A DNA stretch of 12,996 bases from Rhodospirillaceae bacterium. Its GTDB lineage: Bacteria; Pseudomonadota; Alphaproteobacteria; Rhodospirillales_A; Casp-alpha2. Location: contig DNMS01000394.1 of NCBI GenBank assembly GCA_003488105.1, positions 3,924 to 16,919 of the forward strand, in the 5' to 3' direction. This document shows positions 6,863 through 12,515 of the stretch, one piece after another (position 1 is the stretch's first letter; the number at the start of each line of letters is the position of its first letter). Both the position numbers and the translations under genes were made by a program. Under the pieces are notes generated by a model. It had not been told where the DNA came from. It made no database searches and saw only the letters and a program-made list of their open reading frames with translations.

Positions 6863-8026
6863 ATGCGCATCATCGATATCTGCGAGGTCACCAAGCCGAT
6901 CTCGTCGCCCATCCGCAACGCCTATATCGACTTCACCAAGATGACCACGAGCCTGGTCGCCGTGGTCACGGATGTGGAGCGCGACGGACGGCGGGTCGTC
7001 GGCTACGGCTTCAATTCCAACGGCCGCTACGGCCAGGGCGGGCTGATCCGCGAACGGTTCCGTGACCGCATCCTGGAGGCCGATCCGAAAAGCCTGCTGG
7101 ACAACGACGGCGGCAATTTGGACCCGCACAAGATCTGGGCCGCCATGATGCAGAACGAAAAGCCGGGCGGGCATGGCGAGCGCTCCGTCGCGGTCGGCAC
7201 CATCGACATGGCGGTGTGGGACGCCACGGCCAAGATCGCGGGCCTGCCCCTGTTCCGCCTGCTGGCCCAGATGAAAGGCCGCGAGGCCGATCCCCGGGTC
7301 TTCGTCTATGCCGCCGGCGGCTACTACTATCCTGGCAAGGACGACACGGCCCTGCGCACCGAAATGCGGGGATATCTGAACCGGGGCTATAACGTGGTCA
7401 AAATGAAAATCGGCGGGGCGCCCATCGATGACGACCGCCGCCGCATCGAGGCCGTGCTGGCCGAGATCGACGGCGAGGCGCAGTTGGCCGTCGATGCCAA
7501 CGGCCGCTTCGACCTGGAAACCGCGGTCGCCTACGCCAAGATGCTGCGCGACTATCCCCTGTTCTGGTACGAGGAAGCGGGCGATCCCTTGGACTACGCC
7601 CTGCAGGCGGCGCTCGCCGAGTTCTATCCCGGCCCCATGGCGACGGGGGAAAACCTGTTCTCCCATCAGGACGCCCGTAACCTGTTGCGCTATGGCGGCA
7701 TGCGGCCCGACCGCGACTGGCTGCAGTTCGACTGCGCCCTCGCCTACGGTCTGGTCGAATACCTGCGCACACTCGATGAGTTGGACAAGGCCGGTTGGTC
7801 ACCATCGCGCTGCGTGCCCCACGGCGGCCATCAGATGTCGCTCAACATCGCCGCGGGCCTGGGCCTGGGCGGCAACGAAAGCTATCCCGACCTGTTCCAG
7901 CCCTACGGCGGGTTCCCGGACACGGTCACGGTCGAGGACGGCCATATCACCATGCCCGACCTGCCCGGCATCGGTTTCGAAGGCAAGGCGGACCTGATCA
8001 CGGTGATGCGCGACCTGGCCGAGTGA
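6863..8026 (+). CDS. tarD: D(-)-tartrate dehydratase, enolase superfamily (MR subgroup)
   Basis: A 387-residue Mg-dependent dehydratase expected to convert D-tartrate to oxaloacetate in the cytosol. It resembles, along almost its whole length, the Bradyrhizobium japonicum TarD I remember (389 residues). N-terminal capping domain: about 1-130, with KPISSPIRNAYIDFTKM and PGGHGERSVAVGTIDMAVWD. The barrel carries the acid/base lysine in VVKMK (K180, K182), metal ligands D211 (VDANGR), E237 (WYEE) and E263 (TGEN), and the catalytic H320 (CVPHGGHQMS); these correspond to K184, D213, E239, E265 and H322 of TarD. The frame is open upstream to 6662, but that part crosses the divergent lysR, so the ATG at 6863 is chosen. 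Divergent LysR upstream; no tartrate transporter is visible nearby. Other acid-sugar dehydratases are possible but less likely given the overall match. Confidence 0.92.
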   Translation: MRIIDICEVTKPISSPIRNAYIDFTKMTTSLVAVVTDVERDGRRVVGYGFNSNGRYGQGGLIRERFRDRILEADPKSLLDNDGGNLDPHKIWAAMMQNEKPGGHGERSVAVGTIDMAVWDATAKIAGLPLFRLLAQMKGREADPRVFVYAAGGYYYPGKDDTALRTEMRGYLNRGYNVVKMKIGGAPIDDDRRRIEAVLAEIDGEAQLAVDANGRFDLETAVAYAKMLRDYPLFWYEEAGDPLDYALQAALAEFYPGPMATGENLFSHQDARNLLRYGGMRPDRDWLQFDCALAYGLVEYLRTLDELDKAGWSPSRCVPHGGHQMSLNIAAGLGLGGNESYPDLFQPYGGFPDTVTVEDGHITMPDLPGIGFEGKADLITVMRDLAE

Positions 8027-8061
8027 CCCTACGCGCCTCACGCATGGCTGTTGGCACCAAT

Positions 8062-8088
8062 CGTGCTTGCTGTATTGCAGCAATGACG
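8062..8088. promoter_or_regulatory. Interrupted dyad CGT-N2-TTGCTG-N5-CAGCAA-N2-ACG
   Basis: A symmetric element centred at 8075 in the 81 bp between tarD and the small lipoprotein gene. Both the 6-bp arms and the outer 3-bp arms are perfect. It lacks a T run, so it is a poor intrinsic terminator. TTGGCA (8051-8056) followed after 16 bp by TATTGC could be a promoter for the lipoprotein, with the dyad as its operator. A smaller dyad, TTGG-CA-CCAA, lies at 8051-8060. Confidence 0.4.
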
Positions 8089-8107
8089 TGGTACCAGTCC
8101 GGCCGTG

Positions 8108-8470
8108 ATGAAACAGAAACGCCTAAACAACCAGATCGAAGTCCCGCGCCGCGCGCGCCCTTTCCGCTGGGCGCGCCAGATGGTCCACGCCGCACTTGCC
8201 GCGGCGGTTCTGTCCGGCTGCGCGCCCGTGATCAATCCGGTGACCGTCGTCTCATTGATCTTTGACGGCATTTCCTACGCGACCACGGGCAAGGGCCCGA
8301 CGGACCATGTCATTTCCGGCGTCACCGACCGGGACTGCGCCATGTACCGCACGTTGTTTGACGAACCCGTCTGCGCGCCCCACGACGAAAAAGCCGACGA
8401 TATCGAAAAAGCGGCGCTCCCCGAAACCTTCGAAGAAGCCATGCAGGCGCCTCCGGTTTATCTGGACTGA
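8108..8470 (+). CDS. Small conserved-type lipoprotein of unknown function
   Basis: A protein of 120 residues (from the ATG at 8108; a GTG one codon earlier is also possible). A basic N terminus of about 25 residues precedes a hydrophobic run ending in the lipobox LSGC, with the lipidated Cys at residue 38. The n-region is long for a lipoprotein; an internal ATG at 8180 would give a shorter one but lacks a ribosome binding site. The mature part has a GISYATTGKGPTDHVISGVT segment followed by two cysteines (DRDCAMYR and EPVCAPH) and an acidic tail. I have an impression that similar short lipoproteins (SYxxTGK, TDH, DC) occur in other alphaproteobacteria, but no function is known to me. Same strand as tarD, 81 bp downstream; convergent with the NnrU-like gene. 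Confidence 0.78.
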   Translation: MKQKRLNNQIEVPRRARPFRWARQMVHAALAAAVLSGCAPVINPVTVVSLIFDGISYATTGKGPTDHVISGVTDRDCAMYRTLFDEPVCAPHDEKADDIEKAALPETFEEAMQAPPVYLD

Positions 8471-8482
8471 CCGCAAGGCGGT
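8470..8482. terminator. Short hairpin ACCGC-AAG-GCGGT between convergent genes
   Basis: A perfect 5-bp stem with a 3-nt loop starts at the last base of the lipoprotein stop and ends three bases before the NnrU-like stop. Its place between convergent genes suggests a bidirectional terminator, but there is no T run on either side, so the call is weak. Confidence 0.3.
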
Positions 8483-8485
8483 GGC

Positions 8486-9040
8486 TCAATTCAGGGCCGC
8501 GACCACCGAATAGCCGAGCCAATGGTGAATACCGGCGATCACGGCGAACAGGACCGCCGCCGCCGCCAGCATCATGGCGTCCTTGGCGTAGCTGCCGCGC
8601 TCCGGCGGCGTCCATGGCCCCTCGGCCCGGTTGATGACCGCCATCTCGACCAGCGCCCAAAGACCCAACCCGCCGAACAGCACGACCGCCGCCGTGTCGC
8701 CGTTGACCAGCAAATGGGCGGCGGCCCAGAGCGTCACGCCCCAAAGCATGGGATGGCGGATCTTGGTGCGGACGACGCCCTTCACCCGGCCGATGTCCAT
8801 CAGGAACAAGGCCGCCAGCATAAGCGCGTTGTTGGCATGCCAAGTCCACGTCGGCAGGGCGTAGAGAAAGTCCGTTTCCGCCGCGCGGTAACCCACGATC
8901 ATCAGGCCCAGGCTGAGCAGCACCAGCAGGGCGACCAGCGCCCGCCCCTTATTGCCCAAGGCTTCGCGCTGACGCGGAGCCACGCGCTTGAACAGATGGG
9001 CGGCACTCCACAGCACGAGCCCGAGGATCAGCCAAATCAT
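8486..9040 (-). CDS. NnrU-family integral membrane protein
   Basis: A 184-residue protein with about five hydrophobic segments (about 1-15, 34-50, 68-82, 100-110 with 118-136, and 155-177). The block TKIRHPMLWGVTLWAAAHLLVNGD is the strongest family signature, written here as TKIRHPMLWGVTLW (about 92-105) and AAAHLLVNGD (106-115). NnrU was first described in Rhodobacter denitrification clusters; family members lie in the same broad superfamily as isoprenylcysteine methyltransferase-like and MAPEG-like membrane proteins, and many occur, as here, with no denitrification genes nearby. The start could be the GTG at 9043, eight bases after GGGAAA, or the ATG at 9040. It lies 64 bp downstream of the secreted-protein gene on the same strand and is convergent with the lipoprotein gene. 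Confidence 0.87.
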   Translation of the reverse strand: MIWLILGLVLWSAAHLFKRVAPRQREALGNKGRALVALLVLLSLGLMIVGYRAAETDFLYALPTWTWHANNALMLAALFLMDIGRVKGVVRTKIRHPMLWGVTLWAAAHLLVNGDTAAVVLFGGLGLWALVEMAVINRAEGPWTPPERGSYAKDAMMLAAAAVLFAVIAGIHHWLGYSVVAALN

Positions 9041-9075
9041 CACTGTATGCGTTTCCCGTTAAATGACCGTCCGGA

Positions 9076-9100
9076 GGGCCTAAGACGACCGGGCAGGCCC
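9076..9100. promoter_or_regulatory. Inverted repeat GGGCCT-N13-AGGCCC
   Basis: A perfect 6-bp stem with a 13-nt loop just after the secreted-protein stop (9105) and about 35 bp before the NnrU-like start, on the minus-strand path. Without a T run it is an unlikely strong terminator; it may mark the 3' end of the secreted-protein message. Confidence 0.3.
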
Positions 9101-9104
9101 ATCA

Positions 9105-9794
9105 TCATTGAAATGGCGCGTTGCGCACGTTGAAAACCGTCCCCTGCTTGCCGTCGTCCCATTGAAACCGCAGGTAGACCGTGAACTCTTCTCCACAAGC
9201 GTTGACGAGCCAATCCTCGAACCACTGGGTAACGCGTCGGCCTTGTTTCAATTCCGCCACGATCAAGGCCCGGTCACGCAGCGTGGAATCCATCACCCGA
9301 ATGTTCTTGCAGTTCTTTTTGCCCCGGTTTCCCGCTTCCGCATAGGCGGCCGGGATGACGCCTTGCATCGCGTCACGCATGAGGTCCATCGATGCAACCG
9401 TTTCCCCGGGGATGAGCAACCCTACCTTCGGCTGTTGTCCGTTCTGAGAAATGACGATGACGTTTTCAATCGTCGTGAGATCGCAGCGTGTGACCTTGAA
9501 TTTTTGACTCCAGGTTCCTTTCGCTGGCCAATCTGCGCCTTCGGGCATTTCAACCGCCGTGTTGAGGGTACTGGCCTCCATGCCAATCGTGAAAGAACCC
9601 GTTGTGCAGGCACGACCGAGAACCAGATCCTTCTTTGCGATGACCTGAAGCAACAGGCGTTTGTAATGCCTTGAGCCAAGAAACGCCGTGAACCGCGCGG
9701 TCTGCGCCTGGTCACCCTGCTGCGCCTGCAGTTCGACGGGACGCGCAATCAGGCACGACACGGCCAGAAGCGCAAATAAACCTAGCCTGAACAT
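9105..9794 (-). CDS. Secreted or periplasmic protein of unknown function, four cysteines
   Basis: I do not recognise the family. The 229-residue product starts MFRLGLFALLAVSCLIARPV and has a clear Sec signal peptide with a likely cut after LQA (residue 24). The mature part holds exactly four cysteines (C63, C104, C162, C200), consistent with two disulfides, and no membrane segment. It begins with a helical stretch (TARFTAFLGSRHYKRLLLQV), then mixed beta-like segments, and ends in aromatic beta-strand-like sequence (EEFTVYLRFQWDDG, GTVFNVRNAPFQ). The frame is open to 9836, but GGGGGA just before the ATG at 9794 and the signal peptide fix the shorter start. Its GC is lower than its neighbours (29 of 60 at 9421-9480, 32 of 60 at 9481-9540), hinting at separate ancestry. 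Cys14 in the signal (AVSC) is a poor lipobox. The NnrU-like gene follows. Confidence 0.75.
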   Translation of the reverse strand: MFRLGLFALLAVSCLIARPVELQAQQGDQAQTARFTAFLGSRHYKRLLLQVIAKKDLVLGRACTTGSFTIGMEASTLNTAVEMPEGADWPAKGTWSQKFKVTRCDLTTIENVIVISQNGQQPKVGLLIPGETVASMDLMRDAMQGVIPAAYAEAGNRGKKNCKNIRVMDSTLRDRALIVAELKQGRRVTQWFEDWLVNACGEEFTVYLRFQWDDGKQGTVFNVRNAPFQ

Positions 9795-9828
9795 GATTCC
9801 CCCATCCCGATCCGTATTTGAATGCGAG

Positions 9829-9847
9829 GATAACAAGATAAGTTATT
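9829..9847. promoter_or_regulatory. AT-rich upstream region with GATAAC-N7-GTTATT near-dyad
   Basis: The 77 bp between the secreted-protein start and the TPR-protein stop include an AT-rich block (about 9828-9862), unusual here. It holds a near-perfect inverted repeat (five of six pairs). It probably contains the promoter of the secreted-protein gene on the minus strand, but no convincing -35/-10 pair can be picked. No T run that would terminate the TPR gene is evident. Confidence 0.3.
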
Positions 9848-9871
9848 CGCTAAAATTAAAGAGTTGCGAAT

Positions 9872-11197
9872 TCAGGCTGCACGAACGTCCGCAAACGCCT
9901 TTTCCGTCCAATCGTCCTGCGGCATGGCGGCGCGGCGTTCCGCCAGCAGTGCCCGGGTCAGGGCGCGGTTGTCCGCCTTGCGCGCCGCGTCGATCAGGAT
10001 CAGATCGAACAGATCGCGCTGGGCATGGCTGCCGCCCATCTGCCAGATTTCATAGCGGACGGGTATCATGGAGACCGTGGCGTCGTCATAACGCCCTTCC
10101 CGGTAGGCGATCAGCGCGTCGACCATCGGCACGCCCAGGGCCTTCATGATCGGCAGATTGCTGTCGTCCTCGGGCCCTTCATAGGCCGCCATGAATTCCC
10201 GCATCTCGTGAACCTTGCCGTCGCCGGCGGCAGCCAGCGCCAAGGCGTAGTGCAGATCGACGAAGGTCAGGATGTGTTCCTCGGTCCGGTTCTGCGCCTT
10301 GGCCGCCAAAGGCGCCCAGCGGCCACCCACGTCCAAGCCCATGATTTCCAAGCGCTGCAGCAGCGAAGCGGCGTTACAGAGATCGAGATATTCTTCCGAC
10401 TCAGGCGCCGCGACATGGGCGTCGTACTGCGCCATGACATCGTCCATCCGTCCCTGATCCATCATCATCAGGGCCTCGTGCCACCAGATATGGTTCTGGA
10501 AATTGTTGGCCTGGGTCCAGTGCGGGCGGAGTTTCTCGATCCAGGCGAGGCCGTCGTCCTGACGGTCCTGCATTTCCATGACATGGGCGTAGGCATGGGT
10601 CGCCCAGGGGTCCATGGGCTCAAGCTCAATGGCCTGCTCCGCCGCCGGCTGGGCCCGGGCGTAGTCGCCGGATTCCTCGAAACCAAAGGCCTGCATGCCC
10701 TTGAGATAGGAATACCCCGGCACGCCCGCGTCCCAGGCGGGCATGATCCGGTTCACGGAATCACGGAGCCGCCGGGAATCGCCCGAATAGAAATTGGCGA
10801 AATGGGCCAGACGCGCCGCCAGGATGTCGCGGGGATGGTCGAGCAATATCTCTTCCCAGACCCGGGCCGCGCCCTCCATGTCCCGCGCCGTCCACAGGCC
10901 CGCGGCCTCGGCGTGCATGCGTTCCCGCGGCGTGGCATGGGCGGCCAATTCCTTCGCCTTGGCGGCGGCCTGCTGCGCCTTCGGCATCAAGCCACCCATG
11001 GCCATGAGCATCATGAAATAGGCCTTCAGGCAATGCGCCATGGCCATGTCGGGATCGGCGGCAAACACCCCTTTCAGACGGTCGCCCGTATCGGGCGCCA
11101 TGGACAGATAGCCGTCCATGACATGGTCGAAGGCCTGGATGGCATCGGCGCCGGCCGCCGTCAGGGTGAGGTCACGTTTGTCGGTGAAGATGGCCAT
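9872..11197 (-). CDS. TTC38-like tetratricopeptide repeat protein
   Basis: A 441-residue, probably cytosolic, helix-rich protein of the TTC38-like family, shared by bacteria and animals and of unknown biochemical role. There is no signal peptide. TPR-like helix pairs run through most of the length (MHAEAAGLWTARDMEGAARVWEEIL at 94-118, given as MHAEAAGLWTA and MEGAARVWEEIL; YARAQPAAEQAIELEP at 179-194; MDDVMAQYDAHV at 251-262). Family-like conserved points are HAYAHVMEM (201-209), NNFQNHIWWHEAL (231-243), VDLHYALALAAAG (313-325) and GGSHAQRDLF (388-397), with repeated histidines. The frame is open to 11434, but the extra part crosses the divergent rhodanese gene; the ATG at 11197 gives the usual family beginning (an ATG at 11224 is an alternative). 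No clear ribosome binding site. Confidence 0.85.
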   Translation of the reverse strand: MAIFTDKRDLTLTAAGADAIQAFDHVMDGYLSMAPDTGDRLKGVFAADPDMAMAHCLKAYFMMLMAMGGLMPKAQQAAAKAKELAAHATPRERMHAEAAGLWTARDMEGAARVWEEILLDHPRDILAARLAHFANFYSGDSRRLRDSVNRIMPAWDAGVPGYSYLKGMQAFGFEESGDYARAQPAAEQAIELEPMDPWATHAYAHVMEMQDRQDDGLAWIEKLRPHWTQANNFQNHIWWHEALMMMDQGRMDDVMAQYDAHVAAPESEEYLDLCNAASLLQRLEIMGLDVGGRWAPLAAKAQNRTEEHILTFVDLHYALALAAAGDGKVHEMREFMAAYEGPEDDSNLPIMKALGVPMVDALIAYREGRYDDATVSMIPVRYEIWQMGGSHAQRDLFDLILIDAARKADNRALTRALLAERRAAMPQDDWTEKAFADVRAA

Positions 11198-11244
11198 GGT
11201 CAGATGCTCAATCCCGTATTCCATTTTGCAGACGGGAAAATTAC

Positions 11245-11286
11245 ACCATATGGTCCTGGGACGCGACCGGGCACGACCCCGTCCCA
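11245..11286. promoter_or_regulatory. Palindrome ACCATATGGT and inverted repeat TGGGACG-N16-CGTCCCA
   Basis: In the 111 bp between the divergent TPR and rhodanese genes, a perfect 10-bp palindrome (11245-11254) is followed by a 7-bp perfect inverted repeat (11257-11263 with 11280-11286). TTGCAG (11226-11231), 17 bp, then TATGGT (11249-11254) could be a plus-strand promoter, and TGTAAT (minus strand, at 11240-11245) a minus-strand -10. The inverted repeat would then lie at the start of the rhodanese leader, 22 bp before its ATG. Promoter calls are tentative. Confidence 0.4.
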
Positions 11287-11308
11287 ACAAACAAAGCAGG
11301 AAACCGAT

Positions 11309-11632
11309 ATGAAGCAGATGATCGAAACCGACGCGCGCCAGGTCAAACAATGGCTGGACGACGGCAGCGCCGTCATCATTGACGTGCGCGAGGCCGATGA
11401 ACTGACCCAGGCCCGCGTGCCCGGCGCCCTGCACAACCCCATGTCGGGCTTCGATATGGAAATGCTGGCCGGGCTGGAGGGCAAGCGCCTGGTCTTCATG
11501 TGCGCCATGGGCATGCGCTCCCTGCAGGTCGGCAGCTACCTTCTGCAGAACGACATGGTCGACGACGCCTATAACCTGGCGGGCGGCATCCAGGGCTGGG
11601 CCATGGCGGGGTATGAGGTCGAGACGGGGTGA
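11309..11632 (+). CDS. Single-domain rhodanese (sulfurtransferase)
   Basis: A 107-residue protein consisting of one rhodanese domain, cytosolic, with no signal peptide. Visible signatures are VIIDVREADE (22-31), the ARVPGALHNPM segment (35-45), the active-site loop CAMGMRS with C65 as the persulfide-carrying cysteine, and the closing NLAGGIQGWAMAGYEV (89-104). Such proteins move sulfane sulfur in thiosulfate, sulfide or tRNA-sulfur chemistry; the substrate cannot be told from the loop alone. AGGAAA just upstream of the ATG is an acceptable ribosome binding site. It diverges from the TTC38-like gene, so the two may share regulation, and it is convergent with tlyA with only seven bases between stop codons. 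Confidence 0.93.
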   Translation: MKQMIETDARQVKQWLDDGSAVIIDVREADELTQARVPGALHNPMSGFDMEMLAGLEGKRLVFMCAMGMRSLQVGSYLLQNDMVDDAYNLAGGIQGWAMAGYEVETG

Positions 11633-11639
11633 TCCTCGC

Positions 11640-12386
11640 CTAGGGCTTCACCGCTCCGATCAGAAACTCGATATTCCCTTCCGGCCCCTTGATCGGGCTT
11701 GGCGTGATGCCCAGGACCGTCCAGCCGCAGTCGTTCGCGACAAAGGCCTGAACCTCGTCGCAGACGGCTTGGTGGACCGCCGGGTCACGGACCACGCCGC
11801 CCTTGCCGACCTGGCCGGGGCCGGCCTGGAACTGCGGTTTGATGAGGGCGACCAGACGGGCCCCCGGCTTGGCCAGGGCCATGGTCGGCGGCAGGACCTT
11901 TTCCAGGCCGATGAAGCTGACGTCGCAGACGATCAGATCAATGGGGTCGGGCACCTGGTCCGCCGTCAAATGCCGGGCGTTGGTTTTTTCCAGCACGACC
12001 ACACGGTCGTCCGTGCGCAGTTTCCAATCCAGCTGCCCCTGCCCCACATCGATGGCATAAACCTTGGCCGCGCCGTTGGTCAGCAGCACGTCCGTGAAGC
12101 CGCCGGTGGAGGCCCCCAGGTCGAGGCAGATCAAACCCGTCGGGTCGATGCTGAAAAAGTCCAAGCCCTTGGCCAGCTTCATCCCGCCCCGCGATACCCA
12201 GGGGTGGTCCTTGCCCTTGACCATGATCTCGGTGTCTTCGGCGATCTGCGCCCCCGGCTTGTCCAGGCGGCGGTCGGTGCCGAAGACGAGCCCCGCCATG
12301 ATCAGGGCCTGGGCCTTGGTCCGGCTATCGGCCAAGCCGCGGTCGACAAGCAATTGATCCAATCTGATTTTGGCTGACTTGCTCAA
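11640..12386 (-). CDS. tlyA: TlyA-family rRNA 2'-O-methyltransferase (S4 + FtsJ domains)
   Basis: A 248-residue enzyme expected to 2'-O-methylate cytidine in rRNA using SAM (in mycobacteria 16S C1409 and 23S C1920; loss gives capreomycin resistance). The old name haemolysin A should not be taken as its role. An S4 RNA-binding domain covers about 6-58 (IRLDQLLVDRGLADSR), followed by WVSRGGMKLAKGLDFF. The methyltransferase domain has the SAM motif CLDLGASTGGF (87-97), CDVSFIGL (154-161) and LIKPQF (181-186); K70, D155, K183 and E240 form the K-D-K-E tetrad of FtsJ-type enzymes. The start is TTG at 12386, with GAGG eleven bases upstream; no ATG or GTG in frame fits better, and the next Met (30) would cut the S4 domain. 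It follows dxs on the same strand, a common alphaproteobacterial order. Confidence 0.95.
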   Translation of the reverse strand: MSKSAKIRLDQLLVDRGLADSRTKAQALIMAGLVFGTDRRLDKPGAQIAEDTEIMVKGKDHPWVSRGGMKLAKGLDFFSIDPTGLICLDLGASTGGFTDVLLTNGAAKVYAIDVGQGQLDWKLRTDDRVVVLEKTNARHLTADQVPDPIDLIVCDVSFIGLEKVLPPTMALAKPGARLVALIKPQFQAGPGQVGKGGVVRDPAVHQAVCDEVQAFVANDCGWTVLGITPSPIKGPEGNIEFLIGAVKP

Positions 12387-12406
12387 GAAATACCGAACCT
12401 CACTGT

Positions 12407-12454
12407 CTCACCGCCTCTGCGGTTCAAAAAACAATTAACCACAGAGGCGGTGAG
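12407..12454. repeat. 48-bp hairpin element with 13-bp perfect arms between dxs and tlyA
   Basis: CTCACCGCCTCTG (12407-12419) is the exact reverse complement of CAGAGGCGGTGAG (12442-12454). Inside, after one C/A mismatch, GGTT (12421-12424) pairs with AACC (12437-12440), leaving a 12-nt A-rich loop. Neither side has a T run outside the stem, so an intrinsic terminator is unlikely. The inner part (TTAACCACAGAGGC) resembles dispersed intergenic repeats seen in many bacteria. It lies on the transcript path from dxs to tlyA, about 20 bp before the TTG start. Confidence 0.75.
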
Positions 12455-12473
12455 GCGATGAGAAGATTCTATT

Positions 12474-12487
12474 TTCCGGTTCCGGAA
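12474..12487. repeat. Perfect dyad TTCCGG-TT-CCGGAA downstream of dxs
   Basis: A 14-bp inverted repeat, 28 bp past the dxs stop. With the hairpin element at 12407-12454 it is what the 129-bp dxs-tlyA gap holds. The function is unknown; the loop of two bases makes a DNA-binding site likelier than an RNA hairpin. Confidence 0.3.
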
Positions 12488-12515
12488 TGCCTGCGTTACG
12501 CCCGGCCCGGCGCGC

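Noticed and set aside
9750..9760. Possible lipobox AVSC in the signal peptide of the unknown secreted protein
   Set aside because: Ala at the -3 position is poor, and a normal signal peptidase I site follows at LQA.
10025..11632. A 535-codon plus-strand open frame ending in the rhodanese
   Set aside because: Only its last 107 codons are rhodanese; the rest is antisense to the TTC38-like gene and has shadow composition. It is not a fusion protein.
11613..12377. A 254-codon plus-strand open frame
   Set aside because: It is antisense to tlyA, which has a complete S4 domain and methyltransferase tetrad.
11640..12386. Haemolysin reading of the TlyA-like gene
   Set aside because: The S4 plus FtsJ architecture and the K-D-K-E tetrad support an rRNA methyltransferase; the haemolysin name is historical.
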